Notes under the pieces: generated by a model
Database searches by the model: none
What the model was told of the DNA's origin: nothing
What the model saw: the letters and a program-made list of their open reading frames with translations, nothing else
Assembly: GCF_026212465.1 (NCBI RefSeq)
Contig: NC_080059.1
Coordinates: 12,764,440-12,828,439 of the forward strand
Direction: 5' to 3'
Length of the DNA stretch: 64,000 nt
DNA from: Amaranthus tricolor
Lineage: Eukaryota > Streptophyta > Magnoliopsida > Caryophyllales > Amaranthaceae
Position numbers and translations under genes: made by a program
In this document: piece after piece, positions 36,225 through 48,229 of the stretch
Position numbering within the stretch: the stretch's first letter is position 1
How the letters are laid out: the number at the start of each line of letters is the position of its first letter

Positions 36225-38541
36225 ATGGCTCCTAAGAAGAATCCCACACAAACCGCAACCGTGCATAGCACAGACACAGACACTTCCGCGGGTCACGCTA
36301 ACAATCAAGCCGTGACTCGCCGTGATCTGGACATGTTAGCACGCAACCTTACTGCCGCTTTTACTGAACAGCTACGCGCCGTCATAAGTAATACTCCCAC
36401 TCAACAACGAGTGTTAGAAGATATGGCAGACCAAATTAAAAACTTGCAGGAACGGATCGAACCCCACCACGAGGTACCAAAGTCCCACGAATCTCAAGAT
36501 GGGAATTCGAGGACTTCCCACTCCAGCAGGCGTAATAAGAAAAGGCGGGAAAGATCGGGAACCCACACGAATGTTAGCAGGAGTTATCCACAGGACAAAG
36601 TGTCCAAAACCACCTCTCGAGATGCCCGAACCTTCCTAGAAAGCAAAAAGCATAAGGCATCCGAAAGCGTCCAGTCGCTGGTGGATCGACGGAGGCAAGA
36701 GAGGAAGAGGGCGCAGCTGGTAGGATCTAGCCATCCAGCGAGCCCTATAACCATGCCGCGGAACGAAGTCGAGGTCAATATCCTCCCTGGAGATCCTACG
36801 CCGATAATCTCTCCAATGGCTCCTGAAATACTAAACATTCCCAACCAAGGGAAAATAAAAATCCCAAATATGGCAGCATTTGACGGCACGTCGTGCCCCG
36901 AGGAACACTTGATGGCGTACAAGAATTTGATGGTGCTGCACACTACCAACCCTTCCTTATGGTGTAAATTCTTCCCAACTACTCTTACGGGAGCAGCCTT
37001 GACATGGTACACCTCCCTTCCACGAGGGAGTATCCACAATTTTGCCCAACTAGAAGGCAAATTTCTGGGCCACTTTATAGCCTCAAGAAGGCAGGAGAAA
37101 TCAAACTTCCACCTACTTAGTATCACTCAATTGGAAGGAGAGTCCGTATCCTCCTATCTTAAGAAGTTCCATGAGGCGGTGCTAGAGGTGACGGATTTAG
37201 AGGAATCAGTCGCCTTAAACGCCCTTATCAATGGAATGAAGGCTCAAGTTCCAGTTGGTGGAGAGCCAGGTGAAGACATATGCGGAGGCCATGAAGCAGT
37301 GTCAAAGTTATGTCACGGCCTCCGAGATATGTCAAGCACATGACCCCAAGAGGCGGAAGTCTGACAAGAAAGACGTTGCAACCCCCCATCAATCTTCGAG
37401 GAACAGAGAAGAGCCCCAGTCGAGGAGGGAAAGAAATTACATGCCGCGTCGTCTCGCGCCCCCTTCTGACATGGGACCCCCACGATCCCATCACATTTAT
37501 ACCACGGAAGGGGAATCCAGAACGCGCAATTTGTTAGACGGGGGAAACGACCCGATGTTTAATCGAAACAGAAGGGATATTTTCTTTGCCGTTCGAGACA
37601 AATTGCCAACTCCACCTCCCACTACCACTCCTTCCGAAAGGCACAATTACAATCTGTGGTGTGACTACCACAAAGAGCATGGCCATACCTTGGCCCAATG
37701 TCGCGAACTCAAACGTATCCTGCATCAACTGGCCGATGAAGGAAAGCTTTCCAGGTTCCTCAACAGGAGGGACTATGAGGCGGGAAGAGAAGCGAACCGA
37801 AGGCCGTGGAATCAAAGACGCGGATCCCCCAAAAGGGAAGAAGTGAGGCACGAAGATTCCCACACGCAAGGGACCATCAACATGATTTTTGGAGGATATA
37901 CAGAGGAATATCCTACCGTTCGCGCCGCGAAAGATAGCGTCCACACTCTGCTAAAGGGGCCTCCATTAACCTTATCCAGGGGACCGGTTATGAAATTCGA
38001 TGCCACGACCTCGCAAACACTGCAACAGCCCCATACTGACCCTCTGGTGGTCACCCTCAAAATTGGACAGATGAAAGTCAAAATGGTACTCGTGGATACA
38101 GGAAGCACGGCTGATCTCATTACAATGGAGTGCTTAAGAAAAATGAAGTTTGAGGAAAAGCACTTGCAGCCCCTAGATAAGCCGCTGATCGGGTTCGGGG
38201 GAAGTCAGGTCATTCCGCTAGGAACGATCATTCTCCCCGTGCGCGTAGGAGAAAGAAATGAAAGTAGGTCCACGCCCATACGCTTCACGATGGTGGATCT
38301 CACTTTCCCCTACAACGCCATCATGGGACTTCCCCTCATTAACAAAATCAAAGCTGCAATCTTCCCTCATCAACTCTTGCTACAATTCGAGCGGGATGAT
38401 GGGCAAGTAGGCATCCTCAAGGGAGATCAGGTAACGACCTGCCAATGCCTCATAAACACTCTAAAGCGCGGACATTCCGCGACACCCGCCAAGAGGGAAA
38501 GGGAAGATCAAGTACTATTGCAAATCTTATTAAATCAGTAA
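36225..38541 (+). pseudogene. gag-protease of the gypsy element, frameshifted
   Basis: The first ATG after the primer-binding site opens a frame with a basic, Ser/Arg-rich N-terminus. A retrotransposon gag domain follows (FDGTSCPEEHLMAYKNLMVL, LTGAALTWYTSLPRGSIHNF, FIASRRQEKSNFHLLSITQ). Near 37230 the similarity jumps to another frame (VESQVKTYAEAMKQCQSYV), so gag is broken there. The second frame runs to 38541 with a zinc-knuckle-like CDYHKEHGHTLAQC (about 37662-37703) and an aspartic protease with VLVDTGSTADLI near 38088. The frame then stops where reverse transcriptase would be expected. The shift is probably a small deletion; programmed shifting at that point is unlikely, since it lies inside the gag domain. 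Confidence 0.85.
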
Positions 38542-38544
38542 CAT

Positions 38545-39140
38545 TCATAAGTCGGACCCCGTGAGAGGGGTCCCATTATCAAATTATTCTAAGTCACTAA
38601 CGAACTTGTGATATCTATAATCAGTAATATCCATATGTCGGACCCCTTGAGAGGGGTCCCATTATCAAATTATTTTAAGTCACTAACGAACTTGTGATAT
38701 CTATAAGTCGGACCCTTAGAATAGGGTTCCAAAACCGAAAATCATTTGAAGTATATATTCACCATCTGTTCGTTACATCGATAAGTCGGACCCCCAGTTG
38801 GGGGTCCCTGAGTTCAAAAATATTCTAAGTTTTTCACAAAGATGGTTCCCAACTGGGACATCGATAAGTCGGACCCCCAGTTTGGGGTCTCTGAGTTCAA
38901 AAATATTCTAAGTTTTTCACAAAGATGTTTCCCAACCGGGACATCGATAAGTCGGACCCCCAGTTTGGGGTCCCTGAGTTCAAAAATATTCTAAGTTTCT
39001 CACAAAGATGTTTCCCAAACGGGACATCGATAAGTCGGACCCCCAGTTTGGGGTCCCTGAGTTCAAAAATATTCTAAGTTTTTCACAAAAATGTTCCCCA
39101 ACCGGGACATAGACAAGTCGGACCCCTAGAATGGGGTCTA
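38545..39140 (+). repeat. Hairpin tandem repeats, 5' block (GTCGGACCCC, 8 units)
   Basis: Eight units of about 71-88 bp, each carrying ATAAGTCGGACCCC-like sequence. Within the same unit an inverted partner follows after 4-8 bases (for example GGACCCCC-AGTT-GGGGGTCC), giving a perfect or near-perfect hairpin. Units 4-7 (38775-39100) are almost identical, with TGAGTTCAAAAATATTCTAA and CACAAAGATG between hairpins. Non-coding. Confidence 0.9.
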
Positions 39141-39474
39141 AAGGCTGAAAATATTCTAAGTATAAATCTCTTTGATGTCGCCCGCACGCGACATCGGCAA
39201 ATCGTGCCCTCTGCTATTCCAAGGGCAAATGGCTAAAACGATTCAGCAATATTCCGCGGGCTCAGACGAGAGAAGCCACGGCTTAACAATCAGAAGCATG
39301 GATACCACGAATAAACTTTCCATGTTCAAAAAATATATACATCAGAATATTCAAAGTACAAAAGAGTTGAATGTTAGCAAAAGTCAAGTTACAAAATTAC
39401 AACGAAACTATACATCTTCCAAAAAGGCGTCCACATCTTGACCCGGCGGCAGAGGAGACTCGATCCTTCCCTCT

Positions 39475-42411
39475 TCAAGACTGGGGGGTGAAGCTTACAT
39501 AATCTTCTACATCGAACGGCTCCACCCCGATCTCGGACAGCTCTCGGGATAAGCCCTGGAGGTTTCTACCTTCATCAATGATAAGGTTGGATAAATCAAG
39601 GCACAAACTCTCCAGGCTGGAAAGCGTCAAGTTTTCCGGGACATCTGACGCCGGAGGAGAAGAAAGAGCCAACTGATCTAAGTCAAGGCATAAAGCCTCC
39701 TTCTCAGCCTCAGCATTCATCCTTTCGGACCAGGCCCTTTTTTCCTCCGCGTCCCAGACAGCGTCGACCAGTACCGCCGACTCACCTTCCAAGACGGAAG
39801 CAAGGTTGGACAAAGCTTCACCCCCCTTCTGATTAGCAGTTTGCTGAAGGGAAGTAAAATCCATGCCCAACTCTACGGCGGCCAAGCGATACTTTTCGTC
39901 GCTAATCAGGGAACCGGCGTTCATCATCTCCGCCGTCAGATCTCCAAGAAACTTCGACGCTTCCGGCTCATCCGAAAGTAGCCAGTCTCGAGCTATCCGG
40001 GCCTTCCTCGTTAGGCACAGTTTGTACACCTTGGCTGCGGATAGAATCATCTTGAAGTGGGCGGAATCAGCCGACACTTGCTGCATAAGTTGCTGGTTCT
40101 GATGAACGAGCTTGGCGTGGGTATCCATCAGCAAGCCGACTTCATGGCCAAGGGTCGCAGACCTGTTGGAAGCAGCATTTTCGACGGACTGGTCCAGCTG
40201 CTTCCTTGCCCTTTCCCGCCATTGTTCGGTCCTGACCAAGCGTTCTTTCAGCTCAGAACACTTGGCCAGTTTCTCCTTTAAGCTCGGCAGGTCCTTCCGC
40301 AACTTTGGTAATTCTTCGTTCAACTCTTCGCAGCGGGAGGTAAGGGCGGCCACGGTCTCCTGGTCTGCAGCACTTTGACGGTTGGTGTCGAGCTCAAAAG
40401 CCAACCGTATGAACGCCTGCAAAGGAACGGCTATTAAAGTCTCTGGAAACATGAAGTAAGCATCACAGCATAAAGTAATTACCTCTGCCGCCGAAGCTTG
40501 CGCCTGACGCACCCTATCACGTGGGGGCAAAGACTCTAGTAGGTCTACGTCCACCTTACTGACTAGGTTGGACGTCGCCCTGTTAAAGCGAACGATTAGG
40601 CCCTTGTGCCCCAACTCCGGAAAGGGCGTCTCGTGTCGGAAAGGGGAAACTTCTCGACGACGATAAACCTCTGCAAACTGCGACGAGGGAGCCGCGGAAG
40701 ACTCCCCCACCTTCTCCTTCCCCTTGCTTGAGACTGGCAGTGGAGCATCCAAGGGGGGCGACGCTTCCTCTTCAGCCGACCTCATCTGAAGGGGCACGGC
40801 TGTGTGGATGGTGCCCGCAGAGGTCCTCTTGGCCGAGCTCCCCTGGTGGGAAGAAGAATCTCTTTTCCTCTTCTTCTTCCCACTCTTTTTTGTCACCCCC
40901 CTCGTCTGCGGAGGAATCACCCTCTTAGATTCATCGGGGATGTGAACTTGTCTCCTCTCCTCGAGAAGACGGAGAGCCTCATGTTCCGAGGGCACGTCAT
41001 CCAGGCCCTTCTCCACAGTCGTCGAGTCCTATCAAAAAGAAGATAGGTCGATGAGCTAATCAGTTTAAAAAATAAAGAAAAATATCAAGTCCTTACCTTA
41101 GGGGGAGTTGGCAACGGCTTTTTCGCGGCTCTCTGGGCGACCCCTTGGGCGAATCGCCTAACGCTGAATTTCTTCATCAGCTCCGGATTTTTCGCCCTTA
41201 AGTTTTGCTTGGCTATCCCTGAAAAACAAAGAGTAAGAAAACAAACTAAATCCGGTAAGATAGGGAGGGAGAAGTCAATCAATCTTACTCCGATCAACAG
41301 CCAGGCTGATGCCGAATGCCGAGAGGAGGTTCTCATTCTCCAACTCGGAACGACCCAGAATCCAATTTAGCTGGACGTTCATGGGTTTCCTCCCCAGTTG
41401 AACGTCCATCTTTGCGTACTCGATAATCACCGCGTCATCAAAAGAACATTGCGGGATTCCGTTATTAAAACCCGAAAGGTTGGGTTTAGTGTCGAAGGAG
41501 GTCTTGATATTCCATCCCCCTGAGTTATACAAATACGCAAATTTAGTCCTATACCCCTTCTGGTTATCGGGGAGGTCTTGGACTATCTTCAGCCCACGAC
41601 GATGCGTAAAAGTAATCCAGCCGCAGCCGTATGACTGTGAATTACATAGGCGGGCTCTAAAAATGTATCTAAAGGCAGTCAGTGTTGGTGGCACGGCCAA
41701 AACTTTGCATAAAATCAAAAAGGCCACCGTACACCCCCAAGCGTTAGGATATAGCTCGGGCACCGAAACGTTTAACAACTCTAACACCTCTCTAAAAAAT
41801 GGGTGAAGAGGGAATCTAAGTCCTAGTTGGAAAGAAGGGAATTAAGCAGCTATACAATAAGGGGGGGGAAACCTAACGGTGTCATAATTCCCCGGTGTAA
41901 TGATATTAATGTTCTCCGGCAAACCCCATTTCCGGGAGATGGCTTCCCGTTGATTATCCAAATCTCTCTTGGTCTGTAAATCAATAAAGTAGTTTAGGGG
42001 CCCGCCGTCTGGAATATAGAATGGAGGAGGGACTGGCGCCGCGCTTTCCCTTCCGGAGGACTCGGAGGATCCTTCGATGTTTTCCATATCTACATACAAC
42101 AACCCTTCCAGGTCAGGATTTATTCGCGGCAAGTAATTAGGGAAGAAAGCAATGCTCACTTCCCAAGGAGCAGTTTTCATTATCTCTGGGGGGTATACAG
42201 GGGACACGGATGACTCTTCCCCGACCTTTACTGGTTCGTAATGTGGGGTAATTCTCACCGAACTACTTTCATCCGAATCATTCATTAATAACCCCTTTTT
42301 ATTAAGACGTCTACGTACTATCAAAGGAGTTTCCGGCAAGTTAGTAGGGTTAATGTCTGAGTTAGCTATGGTCTCTTGAGTAGCCGCGACATCCATGTTA
42401 ACAAGAGTCAT
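39475..42411 (-). pseudogene. Antisense spliced gene of the gypsy element (gypsy-type 'transposase' domain, coiled-coil tail), one nonsense codon
   Basis: Four minus-strand exons stay in phase: 41289-42411, 41097-41218, 40483-41028 and 39475-40416, all GT-AG, for about 910 codons. Residues about 165-340 (KWGLPENINIITPGNYDTVR, FQLGLRFPLHPFFREVLELL, LYPNAWGCTVAFLILCK, KFAYLYNSGGWN) resemble the Pfam 'putative gypsy type transposon' domain (Transposase_28) found in antisense ORFs of plant Tat elements. A basic Ser-rich linker (KKSGKKKRKRDSS) follows, then long charged heptad-like helices to the C-terminus. A single TAA at 41842-41844 (codon 190) interrupts an otherwise open exon 1. A TATA box lies upstream. 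What the protein does is unknown; despite the domain name it has no recognised transposase catalytic motif. Confidence 0.8.
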
Positions 42412-42778
42412 AAAGAAGTAGGCGAAACTTGTAAAGAATAAAGACTAACTTCATAAAACGAATTCAAAGTCCTAGGCTAACATTCAAGAATAATTTGAAG
42501 AAATTCAAGAACAAGTCGTTGAAATTAAGAAAAGTTTGAAGATTAACTTGAAGAAATTTGAAGATCTGGGAAAAAGTTTGAATACCTTTGAAGAAAGTTG
42601 GAGATTTGTCAGAAACTTGATGAAGATCTGTCAGATATCTTGAAGATCTTCGAGAATTTGTCAGAAGTTTGAAGGAAGGATGAAGATTGACAGAGCGTCT
42701 CTCTCTACTTTCTCTTTCCAGCAATGTAAAAATTTGGAGGTAATGAAGATTAAGTGAGAGGGAACTGTTCCAACCACC

Positions 42779-42787
42779 CTATTTATA
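42779..42787 (-). promoter_or_regulatory. TATA box for the antisense gene
   Basis: TATAAATAG on the minus strand, 368 bp upstream of the antisense ATG, followed by a plausible leader (GAGAAAGTAGAGAGAGACG region). Confidence 0.55.
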
Positions 42788-42854
42788 ACAGCAATAAATG
42801 CCTTTGGGACTTGATGCATTAAATGGAAAGGAGAATTCCAAACGGGAGCTGGGA

Positions 42855-44060
42855 ATAAGATAAGTCGGACTCCCCATGAGGAATCGTTGGGAATTTTTCT
42901 AAAATGTTCAACACTTTTTGTAAGGTCTACAAGTCGGACCCTCAATGGAAGGGAAATATTGAAAAATCTTTTAAGTGTCAGTTCTTAACTATAGCCGGGA
43001 GATCGAAAAGTCGGATCCCCAGTGCGAGGGGAACATCAAATTTCTCCAAGTATCCAGTTAACCACCTCTCAGGCAACCGTCGGGTCGATAAGTCGGACCC
43101 CCAAGGAGAGTGAGAATGTGGAAATTTGTTTTAAGTTTTTCAACATTTGAAGGCGTCCGGGAAGTTGACAAGTCGGACCCTAAACTGCACCTCCAAGAAC
43201 GAAAATTATTTTAAGTATGAAAAGTTACATATTCAGCTGTCCGACTTATGGATACGGCGAATGTCATGCCGCATTATCTTTGCTCTAAACCGTCGTATGT
43301 ATGAGGTGAAATATTTCAGGAAATCCGTATGATTGACAAGTCGGACTCCTTGGAACACAGTCATGGTGTGAAAATTCTAAGTATGGTTTAATCTGCATAT
43401 ATCCGTATGATCGAAGACACGGACCTGAATGCCCCTTCCGCGTCATAGGAAAGCTAGAGATATGTTTTGTGGTTAGTATTAATAATATTCCGAGAGGTCG
43501 ATAAGTCGGACCCTGAGTTACACTCCAGAACGAATGCGAATTATTCCGTGTTGGGATGTCCGCGTGGTCGATAAGTCGGACCCCCAAATGGTCCTAGTTA
43601 AGGTGAAAAAATTCTAAGTGTGGGAGAAATGCTTCCGTACTTTTAGTGTCATCCGTGACATGGAATTACAAAATCTTTCCACGTCTTTAAAGATAGAAGG
43701 GGGGCATGTCAGAGTAAGGAAATTCAAAACGACTTCAAGTTTTAAAAATTCCCCGCCACATCGATAAGTCGGACCCCCCTAAGTACCTCAGTGAAGAATA
43801 AAAATCAAAGTATATGTTCAAACCGTGTCTTCCATACATGTAGCTCATTTAACTAGGGGGTCAGCTCAACTATGCCGCGGTATCATGTTTTCCTCCTACT
43901 CTCCGGCTCGAAGCCTTGATGAAAAGGAAGATACCCAGGTCCTTGGAGATCCGTGCGGTCGATAAGTCGGACCCCCCTTGGGGGCTGCCTTATTCAAAAA
44001 TATTTTAAGTACTGAGACTTCCGCGACGTCAGTGGGGCACGTATCGGGGTCCGACTCCCA
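42855..44060 (+). repeat. Hairpin repeats, 3' block (GTCGGACCC, about 12 decayed units)
   Basis: GATAAGTCGGACCCC-like motifs recur near 42859, 42928, 43004, 43084, 43166, 43335, 43498, 43569, 43762 and 43960, with inverted ones near 43229 and 44045. Spacing is irregular (65-200 bp). Unlike the 5' block, most have lost the inverted GGGGTCC partner, and TTCTAAGT or TTTTAAGT usually follows. Confidence 0.85.
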
Positions 44061-44373
44061 CATCTATTCTTCTGAGGATAAATAAAAAGGATAGCCAAAG
44101 ATATTCCGCGGCATGCTGGAAGCCGCGGCTTTGATGGTGTTAATCATTTTTCCTTTCTTTGAAGCATCTCTTGCGGTTATTTTGAAAAGGCGATAACTTC
44201 TCCGTTACAACTCGGAATTCGGCATATGAGTAGTCGATTTAAAGCTTGTAAATCCAATTTTTAGGATCTTCCAGAGAATTTACCGATTGACGTTTACTAT
44301 TTCCACACGAAGAAAGATTCTTCGACTCATCAAGATTGCCTATCTCATATCATTCTTCGCGCGTGGGGCTAAC

Positions 44374-45065
44374 TGTCATGGTATCATTTATTTAATTTAT
44401 TTATTTAAAATTATTTACGTCATATTGCCTTATTGCCCCTTGACCTTTTCGCATTGACTTTGACTTTCGGTCAGACGAGCCTTTCCTAGATTCCCCATTT
44501 TCCTTGAATGGTTGATGGGCCAGTTATTTCTAAAAACCCTAACTTCCCATAAGGGAATGACCATCAAGTTGACTCACTTCCCCACTCTCCCACAATGCAT
44601 GGTTCCCCTTGCTTGGTAACTTCCCACTTCCCCTTAATTGCATGGTAATCCTTCTTCCATGGGAACTAACTGCCCATGTCTCCCGTGATCTTCAACTCCC
44701 ACTCTCTGATGTAACTTCCTCCTTGAGCATTATAAAAAGGGACAGACATCAGAGAGGAGGGGACATCTGAAACCTTACTTATTCTCTACTTCCTTTTCAA
44801 CTCCATTAGCCTACCAAAATTCAGTAACATCCACCGCAATATCTCGCATTCAGTTTATAATCACTCACTACATATTATCATATCCACGTTCTAACTTGAG
44901 CGTCGGAGGGGTTTTCCGGGAAATCACCCCCCGGACAAGGCTAACGTGTTGTTTCGCAGGAATTCAAGTCGCTTCCTTCCACGAGTTGCTCCTCTTGATC
45001 ACACTTCCACCTATCTCCAGGTATTTTAAGTGTCTTTTACACTTCCTCGTTTCACAACCGAAACA
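44374..45065 (+). repeat. 3' LTR of the gypsy element
   Basis: 692 bp, TG...CA, same order as the 5' LTR but lacking about 16 bases near 44772. The bases directly before it (GCGTGGGGCTAAC) make only a weak polypurine tract. Confidence 0.95.
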
Positions 45066-45209
45066 ACAAGTATTTCAATTACTTCATTTGCACCTCTACT
45101 TACCTTTATTTCACTAGTTTGACTTTTTTTACCCCTTTAAATATTTATACTCAATCCAAGCTACCCCTTATGTGTATTAATCTCACTCTCTTGTGTTCTA
45201 ATGATGTTC

Positions 45210-46070
45210 TAAGCCCTCTTATATAGCATACAACATATTAAAAGCAACCATAGAATAAGTAAACTTATTCCCCAAGTAAAACCAACAAACAAAAACTCGA
45301 AGTATACCTACTGCCAACACTGCTCGGACAAGCATGAAGGGCGCTCGAATGAGCAACCACTTCAGAGGTCCTCTGCTTACTGATGCCTTCACTCCTCGAT
45401 CGAGATTTTTGGTTCTTGTGCCTTGCCTCATTCAAGGCACAACCCAAGTCACTTTTTATGCACTCTCTTGCATTGATTAATGTCTCCCTTGCCTTGTCCA
45501 ATGCACTCCATTTACACCAAACTCTTGTTCTTTGTTGCACCATCACCATGACACAGCGAAGACCCTCTTGTGTTGCTCACAACACCTTGTGCATTGGCTT
45601 AAGTGATTAGCCATCATCTACATACTTGGTTGATTTGGCACTTGCTCTAACAATCTCCCTCTCAAGGCCAAATCTACCTCTATCATCAAATGACACCTTC
45701 CTTGGTGTCCCGATCACAACAACAACATTTGATTTGGGTCTTGGTTCCCCCTCAAGACCAAATGCATCAACAACCTTCTTTGTGCACCATCCACAAATGT
45801 CACTCTTCTTAGTGACTTGAGCCTTGCACTACTCTCAACTTGATGTAGGTCTCCACTCTTAACAACATATTGACGTTGTTGCCTATCATACCTTTCAAAT
45901 AAACTAACCAACCCTTTGCCACCTTCTTTAAGACTACATCACTTTGGGTATTCATGGTGTACTCTATCTTCTCTAATCTCCTCAATGAAATTAGATTCCC
46001 CATCATCTTAGGAATATATCTCACGCCCCTAAGCTTCCTCACTAAGCCATTGTGTATCTTTTGTGTACCT
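45210..46070 (-). pseudogene. Ty1/copia pol fragment
   Basis: On the minus strand from 46042, LRGVRYIPKMMGNLISLRRL and VAKGWLVYLKGM match the segment between protease and integrase of copia polyproteins. It runs on as open but unfamiliar sequence (VVQGSSHVKSDICGWCTKK, then FDDRGRFGLERE) and fades out before 45210. No LTRs belong to it. The Tat-like element is inserted next to this relic. Confidence 0.6.
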
Positions 46071-47049
46071 CTCTAATGGCCTCAATCACAACTTACTCTA
46101 TGCTTTATAGATTTCTTTTAGCGTGATGTTGATGGTAAAGACTCGAATCCTTTAAGTGATGATAATTTAAAACACATATTAAATTAAATAAATGAATTAA
46201 GTAATTATATTTAGTTGTTTAAATAGGTCCAAAACCATATTGGATATAAAGTTGTTAATTGATAAATATTTTATGTCCAAAATATGTTGAATTAAGTTTG
46301 AATTAAAAAGACTTAAGTTAATTGTCTTTATAAGATAAGGTTAAATTTAGATTAAATATAAACGTGTGTTTAATAAGTAATTAAGTGTTATTACTCGTTT
46401 TATTACTTGAATATTTGAATAAATAATTTGTTTGACAAACAAGTTTTACTAATTATAGGTTTTCCTATAAGTGTGGAGTTATTTTTAACCTTATCTAAAA
46501 ATAGGAAAAAAAATTCAAATTAAGCTAAAATTTAGGAACTTAATATGGCTTATCTTTTCCCGTTAATATTATTTGAATTATTGAATTTTAAATGCGAGTA
46601 TTAACGTGGCAGCATATCAAAGAATTGAAATAGCTAAAAATAGTATCAAAAAATGTGTTTGAACAAGTCTTAAGTGGAGCGTCAATTTTACTTGCGGCTC
46701 AAGATTTTGAAGATTGATCCAGATTGATCAGATTGGCGAGATAATAGGATGAAGTTTCCTTGGTTTGCAAGACTATGTTGAGGCGTGGCATATATATAAG
46801 AAGCTTCATTCAAGGATTAAGGATTGCAACACTACTCACAACTTAGCTTTTTATTTACTTTGAGATCTAGTATTTAAAAAGTGTTGTATACTTAGTTCAT
46901 CTAAATCTTTCATTTGTAATAGGATTTAGAGTTAAAAAGAGAGAGAATTTTTGTTAATGAGCTTTATATTTGATCTTTATATTTATCGTTTTGTTATTTT
47001 GTTTGATTAATTATTTATTTCATTGATATTCCCTATTGTATTAGTATAT
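46071..47049. other. AT-rich DNA, possibly an old LTR
   Basis: CATATATATAAGAAGC near 46789 looks like a TATA box, followed by CT-rich leader-like sequence and GAGAGAGAATTTTTG. It could be a decayed LTR, but no second copy or primer-binding site is present. No gene seen. Confidence 0.3.
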
Positions 47050-47603
47050 TTCATAAAATAATAAATCTGGTCAAATCTGATTAAAGGTTTTGACCACATT
47101 TGACCAGATTTATTCTTTTTTATTAATAAAAGTTTTCGATTGAATATTGGTAGGACTTCTGTCGGAAGGTTTAACCGCCTATTTTTGGTAAAATCAGGTC
47201 AAATTTCAACTGATTTTCTACTATTATGTATCGGAAATCAGTCGAAAAATTAAATTATTATTTAAATGGTTGATTTTTGAAAAATCATCTAAATTTTTGG
47301 TTTTTAAAATTTTTGACTAATTTCCTTCTAAAAAGATAGTCGAAAATTTACAACTAAAATTTAGCAGGAAATCAGTCAGAAATGCCAACGACTTAATTTC
47401 TGCCAACAAAGTAAGTCGGAGTTCTGACTGCTTTCCTAGCAACCATCAGTTAATCGGAATTCCAACTAAAATGCCAACTATTTTAAAATACCTACCATTT
47501 TGTACCGACTTTTTAAAACAACCGGAGATTAGTCGGTACAGAGCCATCGTGACTAATCTCCGACTGTTTTTGGTAGTCAGAATTAGGTTGTTTTTTTGTA
47601 GTG
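47050..47603. mobile_element. CACTA-type transposon end (truncated)
   Basis: The block ends ...GTTGTTTTTTTGTAGTG, the reverse complement of CACTACAAAAAAAC, which is the hallmark terminus of CACTA elements. The preceding 500 bp are full of degenerate direct and inverted short motifs (GTCGGAA, TCGGTAC, CCGACT, GGTCAAAT), as in CACTA subterminal regions. No opposite CACTA end was found. Confidence 0.6.
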
Positions 47604-48000
47604 ATTGACCAATATCTTTACCAATAAAATATCTTTGACTAGCATTTATTTTAAGTTAAATTGATTAAAATAAAAAATATAATATATTGCATAATATATT
47701 GTTGACAACTTCCAAAATTACAGAGTTAGTTTATACTACATATAACTGTCAAAATTGAGTGTTTCTATTACGTAATATCTATGTCTATATTTTCTGAATA
47801 TCATATGTTTATGTTTCTCGATGCAAAAAAAAACCGTGCATTGGACGAATTCTACACTAGTAATATGTAAACTATAACGCTCCTAGAACGTTTGTTAATA
47901 AGGATAAAATTAGTTTCAAATAGTAAGTTAAAATATATTTTAAACTTTTAATTATATAAGTATTTGTTATGCTACTTAATATAGCATAATATTTAAATTT

Positions 48001-48214
48001 TGTTAAAACTTAGAGAGATAAGGAGGAAGTAGAATGAGTAAAAGTTAGAAGATAGAGATGTTTTTACTCATTGGTGTAGTTTTTACAATGGTAAACTTCC
48101 ATATTTATAGGCAAGTTCATCCACAATTACATTGAATGCATTCACATTAGGGTAAATTCATTAATTACCTTTCACACTATATTTATTAATTACCTTTCAC
48201 ACTATATTTCAACA
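48001..48214 (-). repeat. 3' LTR of the copia element
   Basis: 214 bp, nearly identical to 54661-54874 (about five differences by eye). It includes a duplicated TTTATTAATTACCTTTCACA motif near its end. Confidence 0.93.
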
Positions 48215-48229
48215 CTCCCCCTTGAATGC

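Larger units (their letters stand above)
35481..45065 (+). mobile_element. Complete non-autonomous Ty3/gypsy (Tat-like) LTR retrotransposon
   Basis: Two LTRs (35481-36188 and 44374-45065) start TGTCATG and end GAAACA. They are flanked by the perfect 5-bp target duplication ACAAG (35476-35480 and 45066-45070). The internal 8.2 kb holds gag and protease on the plus strand, a spliced gene on the minus strand, and hairpin-repeat blocks between them and before the 3' LTR. I find no reverse transcriptase, RNase H or integrase motif in any frame, so the element would need a partner element to move. Antisense genes and tandem repeats near the 3' end are known from the Tat lineage; assignment to it is inference. 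Confidence 0.92.

Noticed and set aside
38545..39140. CRISPR array
   Set aside because: Regular hairpin repeats look superficially similar, but repeats and spacers are not distinct, spacers repeat, the context is a plant LTR element, and no cas gene exists.
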